A stretch of 12,042 bases of DNA from an uncultured Ignavibacteriota bacterium (GCA_903907305.1 CAIVNT010000502.1:1-12042); one strand, 5' to 3'; positions 1 to 7,917 are shown, counted from the first letter of the stretch. Program-made: numbers and translations. Notes: generated by a model not told the origin, from the letters alone.

Positions 1-112
1 GGCGGAAAGAATTCAAAACTTAAATGTGGTGCCTGTTGTTTCAGTATATCGGCTATGTGCATTCAATGCTCCGTAAATAGATCTGCACAGAATCTTTTTG
101 AATATGCAGAGT

Positions 113-180
113 TGTCATGCCCGAATGTTTTAACCGGCCATCTATTAATAGATTCCCGCCAAAAGAATGCGAGAATGACA
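113..180. repeat. 68-bp imperfect palindromic intergenic repeat
   Basis: Two 34-base halves (113–146 and 147–180) are inverted copies of each other with 24 of 34 positions matching. Both outer ends read TGTCAT and the centre is a perfect 12-base palindrome, TCTATTAATAGA. Inside the right half, read on the minus strand, ATTCTCGC and GCGGGAAT can form an 8-bp stem with one G·U pair. This resembles the widespread REP-like intergenic elements containing ATTCCCGC/GCGGGAAT, which is a resemblance from memory, not a search result. It lies outside any gene, just beyond the terminator of the 273–605 gene. Bases 1–112 next to it hold nothing I can identify. Confidence 0.6.
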
Positions 181-203
181 AAAAGGATAAATTCGTTGTA
201 AGG

Positions 204-237
204 AAATAAAAAATCCGTCCTGGTAACGAGGACGGAT
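204..237 (-). terminator. Rho-independent terminator of the HNH-like gene
   Basis: On the minus strand an 8-bp perfect stem (ATCCGTCC paired with GGACGGAT, bases 230–237 and 213–220) with a 9-base loop is followed at once by a T-rich run (TTTTTATTT, 204–212). It starts about 35 bases after the stop codon of the 273–605 gene. Read on the plus strand the hairpin has no T-run after it, so it acts in one direction only. Confidence 0.85.
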
Positions 238-272
238 ATAGTATAACAAAAATGTCGGAGTTGTTCAATTAT

Positions 273-605
273 TCATCTGGTTGAGAGCAATTCTTTATAC
301 ACTTTCTCTGTTTCCTGCAGATCACGTTCGAATTCCACCAATTGGATCAGATCGAAGATGAGAGGGCTGAATGCTTTGTCATGAAGATTGACGATCTCCA
401 TGTGTTTGGGACAGAGGGTCACACCGTTCTTGTAGAACATCGAACCGTCGGGAGAATTCCCGTTCTCAGTTTCGATCAGGAACAGGACATCGATATTGAG
501 CGTACTTCCGCATCCGGGCCATTGGCAGCACATGCGGTCACGCTTCAATACATACTTGCGCATCTCTTCGTTGTGAGTCGGGAAATTTTTATAGGGTGGC
601 GGCAT
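273..605 (-). CDS. Small HNH-like zinc-binding protein, catalytic His apparently lost
   Basis: A 110-residue protein of unknown function with the outline of an HNH domain. Residues 16–33 have the usual opening (a basic helix, then Cys27 and Cys32 in a CxxxxC knuckle with a PGCG turn). Residues 60–68 read NGVTLCPKH and supply the HNH Asn60 and a second metal pair, Cys65 and His68. Where active enzymes carry the first His (usually in a D-H pair after a hydrophobic strand), this protein has I-D-V, with Val40 in the His position. A zinc-stabilised fold that no longer cuts DNA is therefore likely. Residues 83–110 form a charged, probably helical tail. The start at 605 has no clear Shine-Dalgarno sequence; Met15 (563) is an alternative but would clip the first helix. 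The gene stands alone, with its own candidate promoter and a strong terminator, which supports it being real. Confidence 0.8.
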   Translation of the reverse strand: MPPPYKNFPTHNEEMRKYVLKRDRMCCQWPGCGSTLNIDVLFLIETENGNSPDGSMFYKNGVTLCPKHMEIVNLHDKAFSPLIFDLIQLVEFERDLQETEKVYKELLSTR

Positions 606-645
606 AGTTTAAAATGGTAAAGGTTGTCCGAATTCGTCTTCGTCT

Positions 646-673
646 AATATAGTTTTTTCCGGAGCGAAGGCAA
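646..673 (-). promoter_or_regulatory. Candidate promoter for the HNH-like gene
   Basis: On the minus strand TTGCCT (668–673) and TATATT (646–651) are separated by 16 bases, a fair sigma-70-type match. Transcription would start near 639, about 34 bases before the ATG at 605. It lies after the stop codon of the lipid kinase gene, so it would uncouple the small gene from the export operon. This is a pattern match only. Confidence 0.35.
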
Positions 674-692
674 TAGGTTAGACGCACAAGAA

Positions 693-1613
693 TCATGTTT
701 TGTGCGGTAGGACAACAAATAACGATTGCGGAATCAAAGAAATTTCAGCTTTTAACACTTTCCACCCTAAAATTTCTCCGTCACCATGGATAGGGAATCC
801 TTTATCGCTCTCAACGGTGAGAGAGGTTGAATTAAAGGACTCGATATATCTCTTCCCGAGATGTGTTCCGGTCATGACAGATGGCAGTACCGGAAGAACC
901 TTATAAATGGAATCACCGGTCACCCCGCACACCTCAAAAAGACCATCATCCGGGACCGCATTCGGCGTCAACATAAATCCGCCCCCTTCCCACTTTCCAT
1001 TACCGATACACAACAGAAAATAATTCTTCTCCCACCGTTCAGTCCCGTTTTGCACGGTGAACCGGTGCGGCTGATATCCGACAAGAGTGTGAAGCAAGGC
1101 AGTAAGATAGAGCGGGATGCCGCGCATCCATCGGATGGAGCTTACTTTTTTTGCGACCGCAGCATCGAAACCAAGTCCGATAGAATTGATGAACGACCGT
1201 TCCGTTACGCTTCCATCCTCATGCATCAGCCGAACGGTTCCTGAATCAAATTTTTGAATGGAAGGATCAGCCAGTAACGCCAAAAGTTCTGTTGGATTCT
1301 TCGGGGCATTCACGAGGCGGGCAAAGTCATTTCCGGAACCTTCGCTCATCACAGCCATTGCAGCATCCGTTCCAACGAGTCCGGCAGCGACTTCGTTCAC
1401 AGTTCCGTCACCGCCGATTGCAACCACGATGGACGAAGATGAACTCGCTTTCCGGGCAAGCGTTGTGGCGTCACCGGGACCGGAGGTGAGATGATACGTG
1501 TAATTGAGTGCGGAATGTTTCAGCGTATCCTGCAGAGCGGCGTGGATGTGTTGAGCTTTTCCACGGCCTGCTGCAGGATTAAGGATGAAGGTAATGTGCT
1601 GTTGTAATGTCAT
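693..1613 (-). CDS. Diacylglycerol kinase family lipid kinase (YegS/DgkB/LCB5 type)
   Basis: A 306-residue soluble kinase expected to phosphorylate diacylglycerol or a related lipid using ATP at the inner membrane. Visible motifs in order are NPAAGRG (12–18, start of the nucleotide-binding domain), GGDGTVNEV (67–75, the family's ATP-binding signature), EGSGNDFAR (91–99, usually GTGNDFAR, so Ser replaces Thr), NSIGLGFDA (143–151), and GNGKWEGGGFMLTPNA with PDDG (204–224) from the C-terminal beta-sandwich. Length is normal for the family. Its ATG overlaps the TGA of the upstream permease gene as ATGA, so translation is coupled and it is the last gene of the adaptor–permease operon. The lipid substrate cannot be told from sequence. 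Family assignment is firm; the link to export is inferred from context. Confidence 0.93.
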   Translation of the reverse strand: MTLQQHITFILNPAAGRGKAQHIHAALQDTLKHSALNYTYHLTSGPGDATTLARKASSSSSIVVAIGGDGTVNEVAAGLVGTDAAMAVMSEGSGNDFARLVNAPKNPTELLALLADPSIQKFDSGTVRLMHEDGSVTERSFINSIGLGFDAAVAKKVSSIRWMRGIPLYLTALLHTLVGYQPHRFTVQNGTERWEKNYFLLCIGNGKWEGGGFMLTPNAVPDDGLFEVCGVTGDSIYKVLPVLPSVMTGTHLGKRYIESFNSTSLTVESDKGFPIHGDGEILGWKVLKAEISLIPQSLFVVLPHKT

Positions 1614-2827
1614 TCGTACCGAAGTGCATCAATAGGATTGAGCTGTGCCGCTTTCCTCGCAGGATAAAGTCCGAAAAAGATCCCCACAGCCGCCGAGAAG
1701 ACGAATGCAAGGATGATCGAAGTCGGAGAGACCAGCGTCGTCCAGCCGGCAAGAGCCGAAATAAGATTGGAAGAAAGCACACCAAGGATCACACCGATCA
1801 GTCCGCCGAGCAGACTGAGCACGATCGCTTCGATGAGGAACTGCATCATGATGTTTTTTGCAGTCGCACCGATCGCCATGCGGATCCCGATCTCTTTCGT
1901 CCGTTCCGTGACGGAAACGAGCATGATGTTCATGATCCCGATTCCGCCGACAATAAGTGAAATCGAAGCGATGGAAGCAAGCAAAATCGTAAGCACCTGC
2001 GTGGTGGACTGTGCGGCTGTTGCGATCTCGGTCTGACTTCGGACAGTGAAATCGCTCTCTTCCCACGGCTGAAGTTTGTGCCGCGTGCGGAGCAGTTCGG
2101 TGATCTGACCCTGCGCTTCGGGCATTGCATCCTCACTGATGGCAGAAGCAAGCATACTTCCGAGAAATGTCTGACCGGACATCTTCTTCTGCACCGTAGT
2201 GTACGGAGCAATGATGATATCGTCCTGATCGCTTCCTTGAGCGGATTGTCCTTTCACCGCGAGGACGCCGACAACTTTGAACGGCATCTTTTTGATCCTC
2301 AGAACAGTACCGACAGGATCAGCACCTTTGTACAGATTATCGACGATCGTCTGACCAATCACACACACCTTTGTCGCACCACGCACGTCCGCTTCCGTAA
2401 AATACTGTCCGCTGGAAACAGGCCAGCTGCGGATGATAAAATACTCTGGGGTCACTCCGAGGATGCTTGCACGCCAATTCTGTTCCTGATAAACAACTTG
2501 TCCTCCGTCCCGCACAGAAGGGGACGCCGACGCAACAGCCGGACATTGTGTCTGTATCGCGATCAGGTCTTCAGGTGTGATGGATGCAGAGGTCCCGGTA
2601 CCGGAACGGACTCCCCCTTGATTGAATGAACCAGGAAAGACGAGAATGACATTCGTTCCTAGGGAGGCGATCTGTTGTTTGATGCTCTCCTGCGCTCCGG
2701 TGCCGACCGCCATCATTGCTATCACCGCACCGACACCGATAATGATGCCGAGCATTGTCAGAAATGAACGGACCTTGTTCCGTGTCAGGGAATTCAGTGC
2801 AATATCAAAAGTATCGAGGATTCCCAT
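1610..2827 (-). CDS. MacB-like ABC transporter permease, no fused ATPase
   Basis: A 405-residue integral membrane protein of the MacB/FtsX permease class. An N-terminal membrane segment (about 17–45, rich in Gly and Ile) is followed by a large periplasmic MacB_PCD-type domain (about 46–275). Three further membrane segments form the FtsX domain, with the family signatures GGIGIMNIMLVSVTERTKEI and GLYPARKAAQLNPIDALRYE at the C-terminus. In E. coli MacB an ATPase domain precedes this part; here it is absent and no separate ATPase gene lies next to it. The reading frame continues upstream to 2959, but that stretch overlaps the adaptor gene and is basic and low in sense. The start at 2827 has AGAAGG seven bases upstream and follows the adaptor's TGA by one base, so I chose it. 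It probably works with the adaptor upstream to export a lipid, peptide or small molecule. Confidence 0.93.
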   Translation of the reverse strand: MGILDTFDIALNSLTRNKVRSFLTMLGIIIGVGAVIAMMAVGTGAQESIKQQIASLGTNVILVFPGSFNQGGVRSGTGTSASITPEDLIAIQTQCPAVASASPSVRDGGQVVYQEQNWRASILGVTPEYFIIRSWPVSSGQYFTEADVRGATKVCVIGQTIVDNLYKGADPVGTVLRIKKMPFKVVGVLAVKGQSAQGSDQDDIIIAPYTTVQKKMSGQTFLGSMLASAISEDAMPEAQGQITELLRTRHKLQPWEESDFTVRSQTEIATAAQSTTQVLTILLASIASISLIVGGIGIMNIMLVSVTERTKEIGIRMAIGATAKNIMMQFLIEAIVLSLLGGLIGVILGVLSSNLISALAGWTTLVSPTSIILAFVFSAAVGIFFGLYPARKAAQLNPIDALRYE

Positions 2828-2828
2828 A

Positions 2829-4145
2829 TCAGAACCTTCTCGGCATTCCGCCGCCCTGACCCTGTCCCTGACGCTGCTGATTGAACGGTGAATTGTTCGC
2901 GGCATTGGTCTGCGATTTCGGAGCGACCGTGCCGACGACGATCTCTTTTCCTTCTTCAATTTTTCCGCGGACGATCTCGGTGAATGTTCCGTCAGTCATA
3001 CCGGTGCGCACCATGATCGATTCAAGCTTTTTCTTATCATTCATCACCCACAGCCTGCTCGGTCCTCTGCCGCCGAATCTTCTCTGCATCGCAGCAGGGT
3101 CAAATCCGCCGCCTCCCATTCCGCCGCCGCCTTCGCGCTGCATCCGTTCCATGAACTGTTTGCGGCGTTCAGCACGAGCGGAATCGTTCCCGTCATTCTT
3201 CGTTGAATCCTTTTTCTGTTCAATATATTCTTCCGGAGGATTGAACCGGAGTGCAAAGTTCGGCACTCGAAGCACCGCTTCTTTTTTGTCGATCAGGATC
3301 GTCACTGTTGCCGTCATTCCGGGCATCAGTTTCATGTCGGGATTCGGAACATCGATGATGACCGTATAATTGACAACATTTTGTGTCACTTGCGGTGAGA
3401 GCCGCACCTGGCGCACCTTTCCCTTGAATATCTGTTCGGGATATGCATCCACGGTGAATGAAACTTCCTGGTCTTTTGTTACTTTCCCAATATCCGCTTC
3501 ATCGACGTTCGCCTGCACCTCCATCTTCGTCAGATCATTCGCGATAGTGAATAGCGTCGGCGCGGAGAAACTCGCAGCCACTGTCTGTCCCACATCCACT
3601 GCGCGGGAGATGACAACGCCGTCGATCGGGGATTTGATCGTGGCATATCGGAGATTGATCTTCGCCCGTTCAACACCGGCGACAGATTGTTTCCGTGCTG
3701 CATCGTTCGCTTCAAATTGTGCAAGAGCAGCATCGTATTCCGCTTGCGAGGAAAGATTTTTTTCAAGCAATGTCTTCTGCCGTTCGTATGCCCGCTTCGA
3801 TTCGTTGTATTGCGCGGTGGAGCGCTGAAGACTCGCTTCAGCATCACGCACGCTTGCTTCCAGAAATGTCGGATCGATTTGTGCAACGATCTGTCCTTGT
3901 TTCACTTTGTCGTTGAAATCAACATTCAGTTTCTGCAGCGTACCGGAGACCTGAGAACCGACTTGCACAGTTCGGACTGCACTGAGCGTTCCTGTTGCTG
4001 TAACGACGACCTGCATATCGCCGCGTGTCACTTTCTCCATACGGAACTGTATTTCTTCCGCGCCGCTTTTGGAATAAAAATAGAAACCGGTCGCTCCGCC
4101 TAGAGCGATCACGGCAATGATGGCGATGATAATGTTCTTTTTCAT
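2829..4145 (-). CDS. HlyD/MacA-family periplasmic adaptor subunit
   Basis: A 438-residue membrane-fusion protein linking an inner-membrane transporter to an outer-membrane channel. Residues 4–24 form one N-terminal membrane anchor. The lipoyl-like halves lie at about 58–92 and 165–195 (KSPIDGVV at 171–178), split by an alpha-helical hairpin (about 94–165). A beta-barrel follows (about 207–290, with MPGMTATVTI near 274–283), then a membrane-proximal domain to about 407. Two additions stand out: a charged, then Gly/Met/Arg-rich insertion (about 303–364) inside the C-terminal part, and a Gln/Gly/Arg-rich tail (about 415–438). A GAAGGA sequence lies three to four bases before the ATG. It is the first gene of the operon with the permease (one base apart) and the lipid kinase. 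MacA is the closest familiar type, because the partner is a MacB-like permease. Confidence 0.92.
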   Translation of the reverse strand: MKKNIIIAIIAVIALGGATGFYFYSKSGAEEIQFRMEKVTRGDMQVVVTATGTLSAVRTVQVGSQVSGTLQKLNVDFNDKVKQGQIVAQIDPTFLEASVRDAEASLQRSTAQYNESKRAYERQKTLLEKNLSSQAEYDAALAQFEANDAARKQSVAGVERAKINLRYATIKSPIDGVVISRAVDVGQTVAASFSAPTLFTIANDLTKMEVQANVDEADIGKVTKDQEVSFTVDAYPEQIFKGKVRQVRLSPQVTQNVVNYTVIIDVPNPDMKLMPGMTATVTILIDKKEAVLRVPNFALRFNPPEEYIEQKKDSTKNDGNDSARAERRKQFMERMQREGGGGMGGGGFDPAAMQRRFGGRGPSRLWVMNDKKKLESIMVRTGMTDGTFTEIVRGKIEEGKEIVVGTVAPKSQTNAANNSPFNQQRQGQGQGGGMPRRF

Positions 4146-4235
4146 TGTTCCTTCAAAAATTTATTTGTGTTGTTCCTTAGACACCTGCATCGTCGCCTAA
4201 GTTTAGTCCCCATTCACAGACAATCGTTCGGGACA

Positions 4236-4271
4236 GAGAACAAAGAGCCCCGCATCATTCATGCGAGGCTC
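4236..4271 (-). terminator. Rho-independent terminator after maeB
   Basis: On the minus strand an 11-bp stem (4261–4271 with 4245–4255, one U·G pair, otherwise perfect) encloses a five-base loop and is followed by TTTGTTCT. It begins 10 bases after the maeB stop. On the plus strand the U·G position becomes a C/A mismatch and no T-run follows, so it serves the minus strand. It ends the parAB–maeB transcription run, and the adaptor operon downstream needs its own promoter within 4146–4235, which I could not place. Confidence 0.8.
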
Positions 4272-4281
4272 ATTATTCGGA

Positions 4282-6546
4282 TCAGTGCAGATCGCCTGCT
4301 TCAACAGCGCAAATGGCAACCATATTCACAATATCGACCACTTCCGCACCGCGCTGGAGTACATGAACGGGTTTCGCCATTCCCATCAGGATCGGTCCGA
4401 TGAGTTCTGCCTCACCGATTCGTCCCATCAGTTTGTACGCGATGTTCGCCGAGTTGAGACTCGGGAAAATGAGCACATTTGCAGCACCCTTCAGTGAACT
4501 GAACGGGAATTCCTTCTCGAGTAATTCCGGCGTCACCGCAGTATCGGCCTGCATCTCACCGTCCACCATGAGTTTTGGATTCTTGGCTTTGATGATCTGT
4601 ACGGCGCGTTTGATCTTTTCTGATCGCGGATGATTAGTACTTCCGAAGTTACTGAACGACAGCATCGCTACTCTGGGCTCAACATCGAACCGTTGGACAG
4701 TCTGCGCCGTGAGCAATGCTATTTCGGCAAGCGTCTCGGCATCGGGATCGATGTTCACTGTTGTATCGGAGAAGAAATATGTCCCCTTCTTTGCAACAAC
4801 GGCATACATTCCGGAGACGTTCTTGATATTCTCCTTCATGCCGATCACCTGCAGTGCTGGACGGATCGCGTCCGGATAATTCGTTGTAAGACCTCCGACG
4901 ACACCGTCTGCGTATCCGAGACGGACCATCATCATTGCAAAATAGAACCGCTGCTGCATCGTCCGTTCTGCATAGAACTGTGTTGCACCTTTGCGTTGAC
5001 GGAGTCGATAGAATTCTTCCACGAACTGTTCCTTCTGTGCGAAGGTCTTCGGATCGACGATCTCCACATGGGAATCGAATTCAAGGTGTAGGTCGCGGAT
5101 CTTGTTCTGGATCTTTTCTTCATTCCCGACGAGGATCGGCAGAGCAAGATTCTGATCAACAAGGATCTGTGCAGCGCGAAGGATCTTCTCTTCGTCCCCT
5201 TCGGGGAAGATGATCCGTTTTGTTTTTTGACGCGCCTTCATAAAGAGCAGATTCGTGAACCGCTTGGAACGGCCGAGACGCTCTTCCAGCTTGTCACCGT
5301 ATTTTTCCCAATCCTCGATCTGCACTCGTGCCACGCCGCTGTCCACTGCCGCTTTCGCAACCGCTGTCGCTACATACCGAAGCGCACGCGGATCGAGCGG
5401 TTTCGGAATGATGTATTCTTTCCCGAAGGTGATCGGTGTTCCGCCGTATGCTTTGATCACGGAATCCGGCACATCTTCTTTCGCCAGCTGTGCAAGTGCT
5501 TTCACCGCTGCATGTTTCATTTCCTCGTTGATCGTTGTTGCGCGAACGTCCAGCGCTCCGCGGAAGATGAACGGGAACCCAAGGACGTTGTTCACCTGGT
5601 TCATATAATCCGAACGACCGGTCGCCATGATCACGTCGTCGCGGACGCTCTTCACATCTTCCGGTGAGATCTCAGGATCGGGATTCGCCATCGCAAAGAT
5701 GATCGGATTCGGCGCCATACTCTTCACCATCTCTTTCGTCATACTCCCTTTAACAGAAAGTCCAACGAAGACATCCGCACCGACACATGCATCTGCCAGT
5801 GTGCGTGCAGGAGTATCGTTCTCGAACTTCTCCTTGTACGGATTCATATCATTCTTGCGTCCTTTGTAGATGACCCCTTTCGTATCGCACATGATCAGGT
5901 TCTCTTTCTTCACGCCGAGAGCGATCTGAAGATTTGCGCATGCGATCGCCGCAGCGCCGGCTCCATTATAAACGACCTTCACATCACCGATCTTTTTGTT
6001 TCCGATCTCCAGCGCGTTCAGCAATGCCGCTGCGGAGATGATCGCTGTTCCGTGCTGATCATCATGGAATACCGGGATATTCATGGACTTGCGGAGATGT
6101 TCTTCAACGATGAAGCAGTCCGGTGCTTTGATATCTTCCAGATTGATTCCGCCGAATGTCGGTTCCAATGCCTGAACGACGTTGATGATCTCCTGCGGTG
6201 TCTTCGCATTGATCTCAATGTCGAACACATCAATGTCCGCAAACTTTTTGAACAGTACCGCTTTCCCTTCCATCACCGGTTTCCCGGCTTCCGGTCCGAT
6301 ATTGCCGAGACCGAGCACTGCAGTTCCATTCGAGACGACAGCGACCAGATTCCCTTTCGCAGTGTATTTATAGACATCTTCGGGATTCTTTTCGATTGCG
6401 AGACAAGGAACGGCAACACCGGGAGTGTAAGCGAGGGAGAGATCACGTTGTGTGGAGAATGGTTTCGTGGGGGTAATTTCTAGTTTGCCTTTTCGTCCTT
6501 GACTGTGGTAGTCAAGGGCTTCTTGATCACGTATTTTTTCTATCAT
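4282..6546 (-). CDS. maeB: NADP-dependent malic enzyme with phosphotransacetylase-like domain
   Basis: A 754-residue fusion enzyme of the MaeB type (E. coli MaeB is about 759). It oxidatively decarboxylates malate to pyruvate, normally with NADP, supplying pyruvate and NADPH in the cytoplasm. The malic domain shows AYTPGVA (39–45, catalytic Tyr40), EGKAVLFKKFADID (93–106, catalytic Lys95), LEDIKAP (136–142) and HDDQHGTA (161–168) for metal binding. The nucleotide-binding loop is YNGAGAAA (193–200). From about residue 425 a PTA_PTB-like domain follows, opening with RIIFPEGDEEKILRAA; in characterised homologues it is regulatory, binding acetyl-CoA, with no transferase activity. AGAGG lies five bases before the ATG. 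The gene follows the lipoprotein gene by 10 bases and closes the run with a strong terminator. Confidence 0.97.
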   Translation of the reverse strand: MIEKIRDQEALDYHSQGRKGKLEITPTKPFSTQRDLSLAYTPGVAVPCLAIEKNPEDVYKYTAKGNLVAVVSNGTAVLGLGNIGPEAGKPVMEGKAVLFKKFADIDVFDIEINAKTPQEIINVVQALEPTFGGINLEDIKAPDCFIVEEHLRKSMNIPVFHDDQHGTAIISAAALLNALEIGNKKIGDVKVVYNGAGAAAIACANLQIALGVKKENLIMCDTKGVIYKGRKNDMNPYKEKFENDTPARTLADACVGADVFVGLSVKGSMTKEMVKSMAPNPIIFAMANPDPEISPEDVKSVRDDVIMATGRSDYMNQVNNVLGFPFIFRGALDVRATTINEEMKHAAVKALAQLAKEDVPDSVIKAYGGTPITFGKEYIIPKPLDPRALRYVATAVAKAAVDSGVARVQIEDWEKYGDKLEERLGRSKRFTNLLFMKARQKTKRIIFPEGDEEKILRAAQILVDQNLALPILVGNEEKIQNKIRDLHLEFDSHVEIVDPKTFAQKEQFVEEFYRLRQRKGATQFYAERTMQQRFYFAMMMVRLGYADGVVGGLTTNYPDAIRPALQVIGMKENIKNVSGMYAVVAKKGTYFFSDTTVNIDPDAETLAEIALLTAQTVQRFDVEPRVAMLSFSNFGSTNHPRSEKIKRAVQIIKAKNPKLMVDGEMQADTAVTPELLEKEFPFSSLKGAANVLIFPSLNSANIAYKLMGRIGEAELIGPILMGMAKPVHVLQRGAEVVDIVNMVAICAVEAGDLH

Positions 6547-6556
6547 AAATGCCTCT

Positions 6557-7282
6557 TCATTGTAGTATGTAAGAATGTTCCATGTTGCTGTTTTTATTGA
6601 TGCTCATCCATTGAACCAATGGAAGTTTACCGCTTTGATGTATAACAATTGCAATGGAATCGATCATGGCCGTTGTAACCACCTCGGGTCCCCTTTCTGT
6701 CGTCACTTTGATCATTTCGTCAAAACCGAACAGACTTTGAGGCAGACGGAATTTCCCCTCCGCATCGGTCCGTGCCAGAGGCGTTGTCTTCACCAGTTCC
6801 GCAACATCATTGATGTTCAATAACATTAATTTTTCTATGAAGGAATCTTTTGTGATCAATTGATAGACATAGAAACCATTCGTTATCTGAGCGGCATTGA
6901 ATGTGGCTGTATAGTTGCCTGCCTGAAGAACTCCATCGATCAAGGTCGCGACCAATTCCCGTGTTCCAAGACGATACACCTTGAGTGAAGCTTGTCCTGC
7001 TACCGGCATGGAGAATCCGATCTGTGTGGACGGCATCGTTTTCATCGGTATCCGGAATGCAGTCCTGGCCGGCATCTGCAGAGTAAACATGTAGTGAATC
7101 TCCGCTCCGGCCAGCGGGAAACCTTTTCCGTCCGTCACTGTTCCGCTGAGAAAATACGGTGACTGCTCGCTCAGGAAACGTTCGGGACCGGGGATCGAAC
7201 CGCCGGACACACCGTCATCGCAGCCGTTAAAGACTGCGGCAAAGATGATCGAACAAAATAAAATGATGGTTAAATTTCTCAT
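6557..7282 (-). CDS. Predicted lipoprotein with FlgD/T9SS-tail-like beta-sandwich
   Basis: A 241-residue protein of unknown function, probably anchored in an envelope membrane. Residues 1–20 form a signal peptide ending FNG before Cys21, a somewhat atypical lipobox. Residues 45–66 (SGTVTDGKGFPLAGAEIHY) resemble the first strands of a carboxypeptidase-regulatory-like domain, and 168–200 (TDAEGKFRL and after) resemble its last strands. Between them, residues 88–155 match the pattern of FlgD Ig-like domains and type IX secretion tails (IGFSMP, ASLKVYRLG, ATLIDG, AGNYTATFNA, NGFYVYQL, then KLMLL). The frame extends nine codons upstream, but the start at 7282 has GGAG five bases before it, follows the previous stop by one base and begins the signal peptide directly. 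A structural or binding role is likely; no catalytic motif is visible. Confidence 0.82.
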   Translation of the reverse strand: MRNLTIILFCSIIFAAVFNGCDDGVSGGSIPGPERFLSEQSPYFLSGTVTDGKGFPLAGAEIHYMFTLQMPARTAFRIPMKTMPSTQIGFSMPVAGQASLKVYRLGTRELVATLIDGVLQAGNYTATFNAAQITNGFYVYQLITKDSFIEKLMLLNINDVAELVKTTPLARTDAEGKFRLPQSLFGFDEMIKVTTERGPEVVTTAMIDSIAIVIHQSGKLPLVQWMSINKNSNMEHSYILQ

Positions 7283-7283
7283 G

Positions 7284-7916
7284 CTATCTCCGGATCGGCA
7301 CACGCACATTCATTCTCCAGTCATTCGTCCCCTGCAGATTCGGACTCACTTCAAAGTTGAACAGTGCAGCATCCACATACGCATCGACCACATTCAGGAT
7401 GTAGGTAATGGCAAGATACCATCCGAACTCATTTCGCTGTCGTTTGTAAAAATCGCGCTGATCCCTGTAATCGTCCGCTATTTTCAACAGATTATCTTTT
7501 ATTGTCTTGGTCGATGCAGTATCGGCTGATCCCATCGTACGTTCAAAAAGTGACCGCTGCTCTTTATACAGCTTGTCCTGATTCTGAAACACAGAATAGA
7601 AATAATAAGTAAAGCCCCAGACAACCGGGGCCTTCCAATATGATTCATTATAGATCTGTCCCGTTCCGGGAATAATCATCGAGCCGAGCATTGCAATGGC
7701 CGTGGATTTTGGGGGAAGGACTGTCGTATCAACTGTACCGATCTGAGCGGCGATCAGTGAATCTTCATTCAGGTTCAATGTGCGGAGTGAGTCGGATGTT
7801 GCTGTAATAAAGAAGGGAGCGCTGATGGGTTGTTCGTATTTGGAGATATATTGTGCTGATCCGGCGGAGACGATCACCAGAATGCCGATCAACGAATATA
7901 ATAGAGAGTGTTTCAT
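7284..7916 (-). CDS. DUF5683 family membrane protein
   Basis: A 210-residue protein of the DUF5683 type, function not established. Residues 1–21 form a signal peptide (cleavage likely after SAGSA). A low-complexity Ser/Thr/Leu region follows. The conserved core has MLGSMIIPGTGQIYN (76–90) with YWKAP (93–97), then an aromatic membrane segment (about 98–110). A charged coil (112–165) leads to DYRDQRDFYKRQRNEFGW (149–166) and a final hydrophobic segment with LNVVDAYVDAALFNF (174–188). The order parA–parB–DUF5683 is common in Bacteroidota-type genomes, here with ridA inserted before it. The ATG follows the ridA TGA by one base and the stop precedes the lipoprotein ATG by one base, so the three genes are translationally coupled. 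An envelope role is inferred from the signal peptide and hydrophobic segments. Confidence 0.88.
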   Translation of the reverse strand: MKHSLLYSLIGILVIVSAGSAQYISKYEQPISAPFFITATSDSLRTLNLNEDSLIAAQIGTVDTTVLPPKSTAIAMLGSMIIPGTGQIYNESYWKAPVVWGFTYYFYSVFQNQDKLYKEQRSLFERTMGSADTASTKTIKDNLLKIADDYRDQRDFYKRQRNEFGWYLAITYILNVVDAYVDAALFNFEVSPNLQGTNDWRMNVRVPIRR

Positions 7917-7917
7917 G

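Noticed and set aside
1..201. Plus frame 1 is open to the left edge with Cys pairs resembling a zinc knuckle
   Set aside because: It has no visible start, runs through the 68-bp palindrome, and lacks any recognisable domain; a chance open frame is more likely.
53..268. 71-residue minus-strand open frame
   Set aside because: It covers the terminator and the palindromic repeat and has no coding features.
683..706. 7-bp inverted repeat at the end of the lipid kinase gene as a terminator
   Set aside because: The stem holds the stop codon in its loop and no T-run follows on the minus strand.
2828..2959. Upstream extension of the permease by 44 codons
   Set aside because: It overlaps the adaptor gene, is basic without domain content, and the start at 2827 has a good Shine-Dalgarno sequence.
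4630..5213. Long plus-strand frames inside maeB and other genes
   Set aside because: They are antisense shadows of well-identified genes with no domain content.
7283..7309. Nine-codon extension of the lipoprotein gene
   Set aside because: It would overlap the DUF5683 gene and spoil the signal peptide; GGAG supports 7282.
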